DNA of 64,000 nucleotides, taken from assembly GCA_049116315.1 (NCBI GenBank), contig JAGDZD010000004.1:186001-250000 (forward strand). Reading direction: 5' to 3'. Shown piece by piece: positions 42,130-49,723 of this stretch. The DNA is from Thalassobius sp049116315 (GTDB lineage: Bacteria; Pseudomonadota; Alphaproteobacteria; Rhodobacterales; Rhodobacteraceae). Under the pieces are notes generated by a model. The model did not search any database and was not told the DNA's origin. It saw only the letters and a program-made list of their open reading frames with translations. Position numbers and translations under genes: made by a program. The first letter of the stretch is position 1. Each line of letters starts with the position of its first letter.

Positions 42130-43743
42130 ATGAGTACGACCAAACGTTCCGGAATCGCCAAATTTGGTATGGCTCTGGTTGCATCCCTGCTGATTTCAAC
42201 CAGCATCCCGGGCGCTGCGACGGCTCAGGTCACCGCCTTCAAACAGGCAGTTGCCGAATACGCCTCTGATGATCGTGACCTTGCCGCCTTTTATCGCGAC
42301 CAGACCTTTGGTGCGGTTTGGATCGGGGCTGACGCGGTGTTCACCGAGCGACGCAAGGCCTTGCTGAACGCGCTGAAATCGGCCGAGTCTCATGGTCTGT
42401 CGGCGTCGCGCTATGATGTGGATGGTCTGATGGCGCAGATGGCAGCGGCCAAAACCTCTCGGGATATGGGGATTTTGGATGTTGAGTTGTCCAAGACCTA
42501 TCTGAAATATGCCCGCGACGTGCAATATGGCATGCTGAAACCCACCACAATTGATGACGGCATCAAACGCAAAGCCCCGTCACGCCCAGCGTTGGACTAT
42601 TTGACCGATCTTTTGGCTGGCGACGCGGATCAAGTGATGGCGCAATTGCCGCCTCAAACTGGTGAATACCCCCGTCTGCGCAAAGAGATGTTGCGTCTGC
42701 AAGCCCTGATGACTCGTGGCGGTTGGGGGGAAACCGTTTCCGGTAAAAAACTCGAACCCGGTGACAAAGGGGCCAATGTTGTAAAGCTGCGCAACCGTTT
42801 GGTGGCGATGGGCTATCTGACCCGCACAGCCACACAGCGGTATGACGCGCGCATCGAGGCCGCCGTGCAGCAGTTTCAAACCGATCATGGTCTCGAAGCG
42901 GATGGCGTTGCCGGAGCAACCACCATTACCGAGTTGAACGTGCCGGTGCAAAAACGCCTGCAATCGGTTCTGGTTGCGATGGAGCGGGAACGCTGGACCA
43001 ACATGGAGCGGGGCGATCGCCACGTTCTGGTCAATTTGACCGATTATACTGCCAAGATTTTTGACGATGGCAAAGTGACCTTCCGCACCCGGTCGGTTGT
43101 GGGACAAAACGTATCTGACCGTCGCAGCCCAGAGTTTTCCGATATCATGGAACACATGATCATCAACCCGACTTGGCATGTTCCGCGCTCGATCGCGGTG
43201 AACGAATACCTGCCAATGATGAAGAAAAACCCAAATGCAGCGGGTCATTTGCGCTTGGTAAACGGGCGGGGACAATCGGTATCGCGCGAAGGCATCGACT
43301 TCACCCAATATACGGCCAGAACTTTCCCGTTTGACATCAAACAGCCGCCTTCAAACCGCAATGCTTTGGGGCTGGTTAAGTTCATGTTCCCAAACAAACA
43401 CAACATCTATCTGCATGATACGCCTGCAAAAAATCTGTTTTCTCGTGAGACACGCGCCTATAGCCACGGCTGTATCCGCCTCGCGCAACCGTTTGATTTT
43501 GCCTATGCGTTGCTGGCCGTTCAATCCGATGATCCCAAGGGCGATTTTCACCGTCACTTGAACACAGGTCGTGAAACCAAAGTGGATCTGGTGAAGAAGG
43601 TGCCAGTGCACATCATCTATCGCACCGCCACCGTACCAGCCAAAGGCAAAGCCAACTATCGCCGCGATGTTTATGGCCGTGACGCCCGCGTTTGGAACGC
43701 CTTGCAACAAGCAGGGGTGGCCTTGGACGCCGTAAGCATCTAA
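42130..43743 (+). CDS. L,D-transpeptidase with peptidoglycan-binding domain (YcbB/LdtD-like)
   Basis: 537 aa with a Sec-type signal peptide. A PG_binding_1 domain lies at about residues 211-265 (GDKGANVVKLRNRLVAMGYL and following). The YkuD catalytic domain ends with SHGCIRL, where H446 and C448 are the active pair. The long scaffold and insertion before the catalytic loop fit the YcbB subgroup. It makes 3-3 crosslinks in peptidoglycan. Confidence 0.92.
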   Translation: MSTTKRSGIAKFGMALVASLLISTSIPGAATAQVTAFKQAVAEYASDDRDLAAFYRDQTFGAVWIGADAVFTERRKALLNALKSAESHGLSASRYDVDGLMAQMAAAKTSRDMGILDVELSKTYLKYARDVQYGMLKPTTIDDGIKRKAPSRPALDYLTDLLAGDADQVMAQLPPQTGEYPRLRKEMLRLQALMTRGGWGETVSGKKLEPGDKGANVVKLRNRLVAMGYLTRTATQRYDARIEAAVQQFQTDHGLEADGVAGATTITELNVPVQKRLQSVLVAMERERWTNMERGDRHVLVNLTDYTAKIFDDGKVTFRTRSVVGQNVSDRRSPEFSDIMEHMIINPTWHVPRSIAVNEYLPMMKKNPNAAGHLRLVNGRGQSVSREGIDFTQYTARTFPFDIKQPPSNRNALGLVKFMFPNKHNIYLHDTPAKNLFSRETRAYSHGCIRLAQPFDFAYALLAVQSDDPKGDFHRHLNTGRETKVDLVKKVPVHIIYRTATVPAKGKANYRRDVYGRDARVWNALQQAGVALDAVSI

Positions 43744-43746
43744 GTC

Positions 43747-43770
43747 TGTCCCCGACATAACGCGGGGACA
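43747..43770 (+). terminator. Hairpin between the L,D-transpeptidase and lpxD genes, covering the lpxD SD
   Basis: TGTCCCCG (43747-43754), loop ACATAACG, CGGGGACA (43763-43770), 8 bp, followed by TCTTTA. The GGGGA (43764-43768) in the 3' arm is also the best Shine-Dalgarno for the ATG at 43776, so the stem would both weaken read-through and hide the ribosome site. Confidence 0.6.
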
Positions 43771-43775
43771 TCTTT

Positions 43776-44867
43776 ATGGGCCATACCATCGGAGACATTG
43801 CATCTGCTCTCGGAGCTGAGGCGTTCGGAGATCTGGACGTTCAGATCGACGGTGTGGCCGAACCTGCGATGGCTGGAGCCCGCGATTTGGCGCTGGCGAT
43901 GAAACCCGAATTTGCCAAAGGTCTGCCCGAAGGTCAGGCGCAAGCTGCGATGCTTTGGGCAGGGGCCGATTGGCAGGCAATGGGGCTGAAGGCGGCGATT
44001 GTGTCGCCGCGTCCACGTTTCACCATGGCCGGACTGTCCGCAATGATGGATCCCGGTCAGGGATTTGGGTCTGGTGTGCACCCTTCAGCCGTTGTTGACC
44101 CATCAGCAGAGCTTGGCGCCGATGTCTCTATTGGACCGCTGAGCGTGGTGATGGCGGGGGCCAAGATCGGCGCGGGGTCAGTGATTGGTCCGCAATGTAT
44201 GATTGGGGCTCATGCCACGCTAGGTCAGGGCGCTTTTCTGCGCGAAGGCGTGAAAATCGGCGCGCATGTGACCATTGGGGATCGATTTATCGCGCAGCCC
44301 GGGGCCGCGATAGGCGGGGACGGATTTTCCTTTGTAACCCCAGAGCAATCCACAATCGAACGTGCCCGCGACAGTCTGGGCGATCAAGGCCAAGCAACCG
44401 CGCAATCCTATGCCCGAATTCATTCTCTCGGCAGTGTCAGCATTGGCGATGATGTCGAACTTGGGGCCAATGCCTGTGTGGATCGCGGCACGGTGCGCGA
44501 CACGCGGATCGGCAACGGTGTAAAGGTCGATAATCTTGCGCAAATTGGCCACAACGTTGAGGTGGGCAATGACACGTTGATCTGTGCACAGGTTGGCATC
44601 GCCGGCTCGTCACGCATCGGTCATAATGTCGTGCTAGGCGGGCAAACCGGGGTCAGTGACAACCTGTTCATTGGGGATCATGTGATCACGGGTGGGGCCA
44701 CCAAAGTTTTGGCCAATGTGCCTGCTGGTCGGGTGATGTTGGGCTATCCGGCGATGAAAATGGATCGCCATATCGAAGTCTATAAAGGTCTGCGGCGCTT
44801 GCCTCGTTTGTTCCGAGACGTGGCTGCCTTGCAGAAAGCTGTTTCCAAGTCGACTAAGAGCGACTAA
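43776..44867 (+). CDS. lpxD: LpxD-type UDP-3-O-acylglucosamine N-acyltransferase
   Basis: 363 aa. N-terminal uridine-binding domain, then a left-handed parallel beta-helix built of hexapeptide repeats (IGDDVELGANACVDRGTV and others). The catalytic base is H259 in QIGHNVEVG; GGDGFSF fits the acyl/GlcN pocket. It adds the N-linked hydroxyacyl chain of lipid A. Notably it is followed by an acyl carrier protein and a ketoacyl synthase rather than by fabZ and lpxA, so it may be a second, special-purpose LpxD. Confidence 0.88.
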   Translation: MGHTIGDIASALGAEAFGDLDVQIDGVAEPAMAGARDLALAMKPEFAKGLPEGQAQAAMLWAGADWQAMGLKAAIVSPRPRFTMAGLSAMMDPGQGFGSGVHPSAVVDPSAELGADVSIGPLSVVMAGAKIGAGSVIGPQCMIGAHATLGQGAFLREGVKIGAHVTIGDRFIAQPGAAIGGDGFSFVTPEQSTIERARDSLGDQGQATAQSYARIHSLGSVSIGDDVELGANACVDRGTVRDTRIGNGVKVDNLAQIGHNVEVGNDTLICAQVGIAGSSRIGHNVVLGGQTGVSDNLFIGDHVITGGATKVLANVPAGRVMLGYPAMKMDRHIEVYKGLRRLPRLFRDVAALQKAVSKSTKSD

Positions 44868-44902
44868 ATCATCCTCAACACGAGGAGAAAAGGGCCGAGA
44901 TC

Positions 44903-45163
44903 ATGAGCACTAAGGATAAGGTCATCGCAATCATTGCCGAACAGGCTGTTTTGGAACCGTCCGATGTGACGATGGACAGCACGTTGGAGGACCTTGGCAT
45001 CGACAGTCTGGGGTTGGTCGAAAGCATTTTTGCCATCGAAGAAGCCTTTGATGTCACGGTGCCTTTCAACGCCAATGAACCTGAGCAGAGCGATTTTGAC
45101 ATCTCCTCGGTGGCCTCGATCATTGCGGGCATCGAAAAGCTGGTGGCCGAGCAAACCGCATGA
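44903..45163 (+). CDS. Acyl carrier protein (specialised)
   Basis: 86 aa, four-helix ACP. The phosphopantetheine serine is S35 in GIDSLGLVE. Acidic overall, with EPEQSDFDISS in the C-terminal half. It overlaps the ketoacyl synthase gene by 4 nt, so the two are co-translated. Not the housekeeping acpP by context (no fabD/fabG). It may load the acyl chain used by the neighbouring LpxD, as AcpXL does for very-long-chain acids in rhizobia; similarity to AcpXL itself is not claimed. Confidence 0.88.
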   Translation: MSTKDKVIAIIAEQAVLEPSDVTMDSTLEDLGIDSLGLVESIFAIEEAFDVTVPFNANEPEQSDFDISSVASIIAGIEKLVAEQTA

Positions 45164-46368
45164 ACCGAGTTGTAATCACTGGCGCGGGAACGATTAACGC
45201 GCTTGGCCACAATGTGACAGACACGTTGTCGGCCATGAAAGAGGGCCGGTGCGGCATCGGCGAACTTGAGTTTCGCGACGTGGACCGGCTGGCAATCAAA
45301 ATTGGTGGCCAGGTCAAAGATTACGAACCCGAAGGGCGGTTCAACCGGCAACAGATGGCGCTGTTTGATCGCTTTACCCAATTCACGCTGATCGCTGCCC
45401 AAGAAGCTTTGGAACAAGCGGGTCTAGAGTTTTCCGGCGAATTGGCGGCAACCTCGGGTGTGATTTTGGGCAATTCCGGTGGTGGGATGACCACGTTGGA
45501 TTCGAACTATCGCACGGTTTATGAGGATGGCAAAAACCGGGTCCATCCCTTTGTTGTTCCCAAGTTGATGAACAACGCCGCCGCCAGTCACATCAGCATG
45601 CAATATAACCTGAAAGGCCCGTCCTTTACGGTGTCAACGGCCTGTTCGTCGTCCAACCATGCGATGGCTCAGGCGTTTCAGATTGTGCGATCGGGCATGT
45701 CCAAGGCCATGGTCACGGGTGGCTCTGAATCAATGCTGTGCTTTGGCGGCGTGAAGGCCTGGGAAGGGCTGCGCGTCATGTCCAAAGATGCCTGTCGTCC
45801 CTTTAGCGCCAACCGCAACGGGATGGTGCAGGGCGAGGGAGCTGGGATCTTTGTTTTTGAAGAATACGAACATGCCAAGGCCCGTGGCGCCGATATTCTG
45901 TGCGAAGTTGTCGGCTATGCCATGTCCTCGGATGCCTCTGATATCGTGATGCCGTCGAAACAAGGCGCGGCGCGGGCGATTTCTGGCGCGTTGCACAATG
46001 CCAAGATCAACCCGGAACAGGTGGGCTATGTGAACGCGCATGGCACTGGCACCGCGGCCAACGACAAAACCGAATGCGCCGCTGTGGCGGATGTTTTTGG
46101 CACCCACGCAGATCAGTTGATGATTTCGTCAACCAAGGCGATGCATGGCCATTTGATTGGCGGCACTGGAGCGGTGGAATTGCTGGCCTGTATCATGGCG
46201 CTGCGGGACGGTGTGATTGCGCCGACCATCGGCTATGAAGAAGAAGATCCAGAATGCGCCCTAGATGTGGTGCCCAATGAGGCCCGCGACGCCGATGTTG
46301 AATATGTGCTCAGCAACGCCTTTGCGTTTGGTGGGTTAAACGCGGTTTTGGCCCTGAAGCGGGTTTAA
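45160..46368 (+). CDS. Beta-ketoacyl-ACP synthase II-like (KAS)
   Basis: 402 aa, FabF/KAS II fold with the Cys-His-His triad complete: C162 in TACSSS, H294 in NAHGTGT and H331 in KAMHGHLIGG (the usual form is K-S-M-T-G-H, here with H329 instead of T). It elongates acyl chains on the adjacent ACP. Overlapping ATG with the ACP gene. The altered KAMHGH motif and the small cluster suggest a dedicated rather than general fatty-acid role. Confidence 0.9.
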   Translation: MNRVVITGAGTINALGHNVTDTLSAMKEGRCGIGELEFRDVDRLAIKIGGQVKDYEPEGRFNRQQMALFDRFTQFTLIAAQEALEQAGLEFSGELAATSGVILGNSGGGMTTLDSNYRTVYEDGKNRVHPFVVPKLMNNAAASHISMQYNLKGPSFTVSTACSSSNHAMAQAFQIVRSGMSKAMVTGGSESMLCFGGVKAWEGLRVMSKDACRPFSANRNGMVQGEGAGIFVFEEYEHAKARGADILCEVVGYAMSSDASDIVMPSKQGAARAISGALHNAKINPEQVGYVNAHGTGTAANDKTECAAVADVFGTHADQLMISSTKAMHGHLIGGTGAVELLACIMALRDGVIAPTIGYEEEDPECALDVVPNEARDADVEYVLSNAFAFGGLNAVLALKRV

Positions 46369-46388
46369 AACCTACTTGGTTCCATGAA

Positions 46389-46412
46389 AAAGGCCGCCCA
46401 AGGGCGGCCTTT
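46389..46412 (+). terminator. Terminator after the KAS gene
   Basis: AAAGGCCGCCC and GGGCGGCCTTT (46389-46399 / 46402-46412) form a stem ending in a T-rich stretch, 20 bp after the ketoacyl synthase stop. Confidence 0.8.
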
Positions 46413-46447
46413 GGTGTTTGGATATGTCCAAAGTCTGAGTGTTCAGA

Positions 46448-47050
46448 TCACTGAGGGGACACAGACACCAAGTCATACCCAGCAGTGAAGCCAGTCAAAG
46501 AAATATCCGCCGTCACGACATGATCAGGGGCCACAAAGGGCACCAATGCGATGGTCGCTTTCGCCCCACGCTTAAAGGCGTCAACGTCTTCTTGGGTCAG
46601 GCCAATGCGGGCATAACATCCCAGACGGTCACACACTGTGTAAGGATAGCGCTTGGACGGGGCATTATCGACGCTGATGGTCAATTGTGCGGTCAACAAT
46701 GTTTCAAGCGGCACGGCAACTGTTGCACCGGCAACGGCAGGGCCTTGGCCTTCTAGGCGGAACAGGCGAATGGTGGCCAACTCTTGGCCTTCTTCACCAA
46801 GCAAAGCCTGAAACAGCTGACACACTTCGCCGGAATTTTCGCTTGCGTCACAAAACAGCGACCAATCCCCGGATGTTTCGCGGATGTAGGGGCCGGTTTG
46901 TGCCGGTTCCACAACTTCACCAAGATTTAGATCGGTGGCCGCGGCGGGTGCCCCCTCGGTGGCGTCAGAGCTGGCGGTATCCTGTGCCAAAGCACCAGAG
47001 GTCAATCCCATCACTGCGACAACAGGCAGTAGGTTCAAAAATTTGGGCAT
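46448..47050 (-). CDS. IalB-family (invasion-associated locus B) secreted protein
   Basis: 200 aa with a signal peptide ending at GALAQD, then a low-complexity acidic/alanine linker and the IalB domain. Domain marks: GPYIRETSGDWSLFCDASENSGEVCQLFQALL and the pair of cysteines in VCDRLGCYARIGL. IalB proteins are periplasmic or surface proteins of unclear role in free-living bacteria. It is convergent with the lipid operon and separated from it by the 46389 terminator. Confidence 0.9.
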   Translation of the reverse strand: MPKFLNLLPVVAVMGLTSGALAQDTASSDATEGAPAAATDLNLGEVVEPAQTGPYIRETSGDWSLFCDASENSGEVCQLFQALLGEEGQELATIRLFRLEGQGPAVAGATVAVPLETLLTAQLTISVDNAPSKRYPYTVCDRLGCYARIGLTQEDVDAFKRGAKATIALVPFVAPDHVVTADISLTGFTAGYDLVSVSPQ

Positions 47051-47183
47051 ATTGTTCCCATTTCTTGGTCAATTTCAATGCATAGGCTCTAGCACGTGTT
47101 GCGCGGACTGTCAGGCCAAAACGCGTCCAATGCGTGTTCGCCAGCAAAACCCTGCTTAAACCTGTAAGACATTGCAAAAATAC

Positions 47184-47214
47184 AAAAAAGGGGCCAGTGG
47201 TTGGCCCCTTTTTT
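47184..47214. terminator. Strong bidirectional terminator-type hairpin without an attached gene
   Basis: AAAAAAGGGGCCA (47184-47196), loop GTGGT, TGGCCCCTTTTTT (47202-47214): 13 bp, with U-tracts on both strands. The nearest genes start, not end, on both sides. Confidence 0.85.
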
Positions 47215-47260
47215 AGCTATTTTTTAGCTCCCCGTCGGACTGGCCGACTTATTATGCGCT
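47184..47260 (-). ncRNA. Candidate small RNA ending at the orphan terminator
   Basis: Reading the minus strand: hairpin GTCGG...CCGAC (47234-47248), hairpin AGCTA...TAGCT (47215-47229), then the 13-bp terminator. Three consecutive stems in 65 bp with no gene is the usual look of a trans-acting sRNA. A plus-strand RNA ending at the same hairpin from 47051 is the alternative. The family is unknown to me. Confidence 0.3.
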
Positions 47261-47392
47261 CACGCTAAAAGGTTTCCCGTTAGGCGTCAACAGCCAAGAG
47301 AAAATTCGCTGAAAAAAGAAACGCCGCCCTGAAAGGTCAAGGCGGCCAGTCCAACAGGGAGGTATCAGTTCTTTCATTATAGGAGGAGGTGA

Positions 47393-47416
47393 ATGAACGA
47401 TTTCACTTTGGCATGA
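47393..47416 (+). CDS. Seven-residue micro-ORF (leader-peptide candidate)
   Basis: ATG at 47393, reading MNDFTLA then TGA. AGGAGGAGGT (47381-47390) is close to a perfect Shine-Dalgarno. Its stop overlaps an ATG (47413) that opens a 31-aa arginine-rich reading frame running into the yjgR-like start. Translation is not proven. Confidence 0.3.
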   Translation: MNDFTLA

Positions 47417-47508
47417 AGGGGTTAACAATGTACTTTCAGCCCGAACACAGGCGTTTCAAAAGGACATACCAAGGTGAGCGACAGCATTTTTATCGGCGGC
47501 GGCGCTGA
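47413..47508 (+). CDS. Doubtful 31-aa arginine-rich ORF overlapping the yjgR-like start
   Basis: Begins in the ATGA overlap of the micro-ORF and ends 35 bases inside the next gene in another frame; the C-terminus is QHFYRRRR. It could be a regulatory overlapping peptide or simply chance. No domain. Confidence 0.15.
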   Translation: MKGLTMYFQPEHRRFKRTYQGERQHFYRRRR

Positions 47509-49024
47509 AAATTACGGCACCAAGCAGGCGTTGAAACTGAAGTACGCCAACCGGCATGGTTTGATTGCGGGCGCAACGGGCACCGGGAAAACAGTCACCT
47601 TGCAAATCATGGCCGAAAGCTTTGCCGCGCAGGGTGTGCCGGTCTTCCTCAGCGACGTCAAAGGCGACCTTTCTGGACTGGCCAAAGCGGGCAGCGAAAC
47701 GTTCAAACTTCACGAGGCTTTCACCAGCCGCGCGACGCAGATCGGGTTTGATGACTACCGCTATGACGCCTTTCCGGTCACCTTCTGGGATCTTTACGGC
47801 ACGCAGGGCCATCCCGTGCGCACAACCGTTGCCGAAATGGGCCCATTGTTGATCGCTCGCCTGCTCGAACTGTCAGAGGCTCAAGAAGGCATATTGAACA
47901 TCGCGTTCCGACTGGCGGATGAGCAGGGGCTGGCGCTGTTGGATCTCAAGGACCTGCAGGCATTGCTGGTGTGGGTTGGGGAAAACCGGGCGGATCTTGG
48001 TCTGCGCTATGGCAATATCTCGGTGCAATCCATTGGGGCGATCCAACGCCGCTTACTGGTGTTGGAAAACCAAGGGGCGGCCCAGCTGTTTGGCGAACCT
48101 GCTTTGGCGCTGAGCGATATCATGCGGGTTGATCCCGATGGGCGCGGTCGAATCAATATCCTTGCTGCGGACAAGTTGATGGGCGCGCCACGTCTTTATG
48201 CGACATTCCTGTTGTGGTTGCTGTCTGAGCTGTTCGAAGAGCTGCCTGAGGTTGGCAACCCGGACAAGCCAAAGCTGGTGTTCTTCTTTGACGAGGCGCA
48301 TTTGTTGTTCGAAGACGCCCCCAAAGCATTGGTGGACAAGGTGGAACAAGTGGCAAGATTGATCCGCTCCAAAGGGGTTGGGGTCTATTTCGTCACGCAA
48401 AATCCCGCAGATGTGCCCGAAGATGTGTTGGGTCAACTGGGCAACCGCATTCAACATGCGCTGCGCGCCTTCACCGCCAAAGATCGCAAAGAATTGCGTC
48501 TGGCGGCGGAAACCTATCGCGACAATCCCCGCTTTGACACGGAACAGGCCATCCGCGAAGTGGGCGTGGGGGAGGCGGTTACATCGTTCTTGCAGAAAAA
48601 AGGCGTGCCCGGTGTGGTCGAACGGACGTTGATCCGCCCACCGTCCTCGCAATTGGGCCCAATCACCGAGGAGGAGCGCGCTGCGGTGATGGCACGCTCT
48701 CCAATTGCAGGGAAATACGAGGCAAAGATTGACCGCCTGTCCGCTTATGAAATTTTGACGCAACGCTCTGAACAGGCGGCGCAAGCTGCAGCGCAGGCCG
48801 AGGCCCAAGAAGAAGAGGCCTCGACGGCGGATCGTGAGTTCAGGGCAGGGCGTCGATTTTCGGGCAGCCGTGTGAGCCGCTCCACGTCTTACAACCGGCG
48901 CAGTTCTTCGCGGGGGGCAACCATTGGTGACGCCTTGGGGCAAGCGTTGGTCAAAGAGCTGAAAGGCACCACCGGACGCCGCTTGGTGCGCGGCATTCTG
49001 GGCGGATTGTTCAAGGGACGCTGA
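47474..49024 (+). CDS. YjgR/DUF853 HerA-like ATPase
   Basis: 516 aa from GTG 47474. Walker A GATGTGKT (33-40) and Walker B LVFFFDEAH (268-276), with VYFVTQNPADVPE after it, define the HerA/FtsK-like AAA group of E. coli YjgR. The last 100 residues are alanine/glutamate-rich then arginine/serine-rich, typical of the alphaproteobacterial version. Possible DNA or protein translocation role; biochemical function in the cell is not established. Its end overlaps the convergent TetR gene by 14 nt. Confidence 0.9.
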   Translation: MSDSIFIGGGAENYGTKQALKLKYANRHGLIAGATGTGKTVTLQIMAESFAAQGVPVFLSDVKGDLSGLAKAGSETFKLHEAFTSRATQIGFDDYRYDAFPVTFWDLYGTQGHPVRTTVAEMGPLLIARLLELSEAQEGILNIAFRLADEQGLALLDLKDLQALLVWVGENRADLGLRYGNISVQSIGAIQRRLLVLENQGAAQLFGEPALALSDIMRVDPDGRGRINILAADKLMGAPRLYATFLLWLLSELFEELPEVGNPDKPKLVFFFDEAHLLFEDAPKALVDKVEQVARLIRSKGVGVYFVTQNPADVPEDVLGQLGNRIQHALRAFTAKDRKELRLAAETYRDNPRFDTEQAIREVGVGEAVTSFLQKKGVPGVVERTLIRPPSSQLGPITEEERAAVMARSPIAGKYEAKIDRLSAYEILTQRSEQAAQAAAQAEAQEEEASTADREFRAGRRFSGSRVSRSTSYNRRSSSRGATIGDALGQALVKELKGTTGRRLVRGILGGLFKGR

Positions 49025-49604
49025 CGGTGTCGCCCGCGATGGCCAATGCGGTGTCATGGGCGGTTTGAAGAATGCTTTGGCTGCGCGCAAGTTCGACCGT
49101 TTGGTCCATTGCGCGCGCCAATGTCACCGCACCCACCAAACAGGATAGAATTTGCCAGGCCCGTTCCAGGCGATTCTCTCCGGCGAGACCGTTGCTCATG
49201 GTCTGGGCAATTTGATCCATGTCCCGCTGATAAGCCGCACGGATGGCCGTGCTGGCGCGCGCAATGTCGGGCGTCATTGAAGTCATCGCACACAGACGTT
49301 CGCCATTTTGAACATGCGCCGTGCCCAAGTAATACCCCACAAAGGCCTGAAGCCATTGGTCACCATTTTGGGACTGAAACGCGGCCAAACCTTCTTTAAC
49401 CTCTTGTAATCCGAGATCTAATGCGGCGGCAAATGCCCCATCTTTGGATCCAAAATGATCATAAAGCGCGCCAGTGGTGACGCCTGCCGCCTTGGCTATG
49501 CCGGACACACCGATCCCCGCATAGCCGTGCTGGCGAAACTGACGGCTGGCCGCTTCAATCACTTTCTCACGTGTTTGTACGGGGTCTCTGCTGGCTTTGG
49601 GCAT
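49011..49604 (-). CDS. TetR-family regulator
   Basis: 197 aa from ATG 49604 (GAGGA at an eight-base spacing; a GTG at 49610 is too close to it). The N-terminal TetR helix-turn-helix is intact: EAASRQFRQHGYAGIGVSGIAKAAGVTTGALYDHFGSK. The C-terminal domain resembles the AefR/TetR_C_33 type. It is divergent from the tandem YdhR-like gene, with four GATC-centred operator-like sites between them. Confidence 0.92.
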   Translation of the reverse strand: MPKASRDPVQTREKVIEAASRQFRQHGYAGIGVSGIAKAAGVTTGALYDHFGSKDGAFAAALDLGLQEVKEGLAAFQSQNGDQWLQAFVGYYLGTAHVQNGERLCAMTSMTPDIARASTAIRAAYQRDMDQIAQTMSNGLAGENRLERAWQILSCLVGAVTLARAMDQTVELARSQSILQTAHDTALAIAGDTVSVP

Positions 49605-49616
49605 GGGCACATTCCT

Positions 49617-49706
49617 CTATATAACGATCACTATATTTATCCCTTGACTGGATAGCGATCATTATTTAACTCTCATATCGATCATTATATAATGATCATT
49701 ATATAA
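49617..49706. promoter_or_regulatory. Array of four TetR operator-like sites with an embedded promoter
   Basis: Four AT-rich repeats centred on GATC at 49626, 49657, 49680 and 49694. The last is a perfect 22-bp palindrome (49685-49706; core ATATAATGATCATTATAT) that covers a TATAAT -10 box (49688-49693) with TTTAAC (49665-49670) at 17 bp for the monooxygenase-like gene. The other copies are imperfect (ACGATCACTATAT, GCGATCATTAT, TCGATCATTATAT). Confidence 0.75.
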
Positions 49707-49723
49707 ACTTGTAAGGACATCAC

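Larger units (their letters stand above)
47051..47473. promoter_or_regulatory. 423-bp structured intergenic region between ialB-like and yjgR-like genes
   Basis: No protein gene of normal size. It contains a 13-bp terminator-type hairpin that no annotated gene end explains, two more small hairpins next to it, a GCCGCC...GGCGGC inverted repeat (47323-47346) and a strong Shine-Dalgarno with micro-ORFs at its right end. Separate entries follow. No tRNA T-loop signature (GTTCRANNC) was found. Confidence 0.5.

Noticed and set aside
47051..47473. A tRNA or 6S RNA in the structured gap
   Set aside because: No T-loop GTTCRANNC word or cloverleaf pairing, and the structured part is much shorter than 6S RNA.
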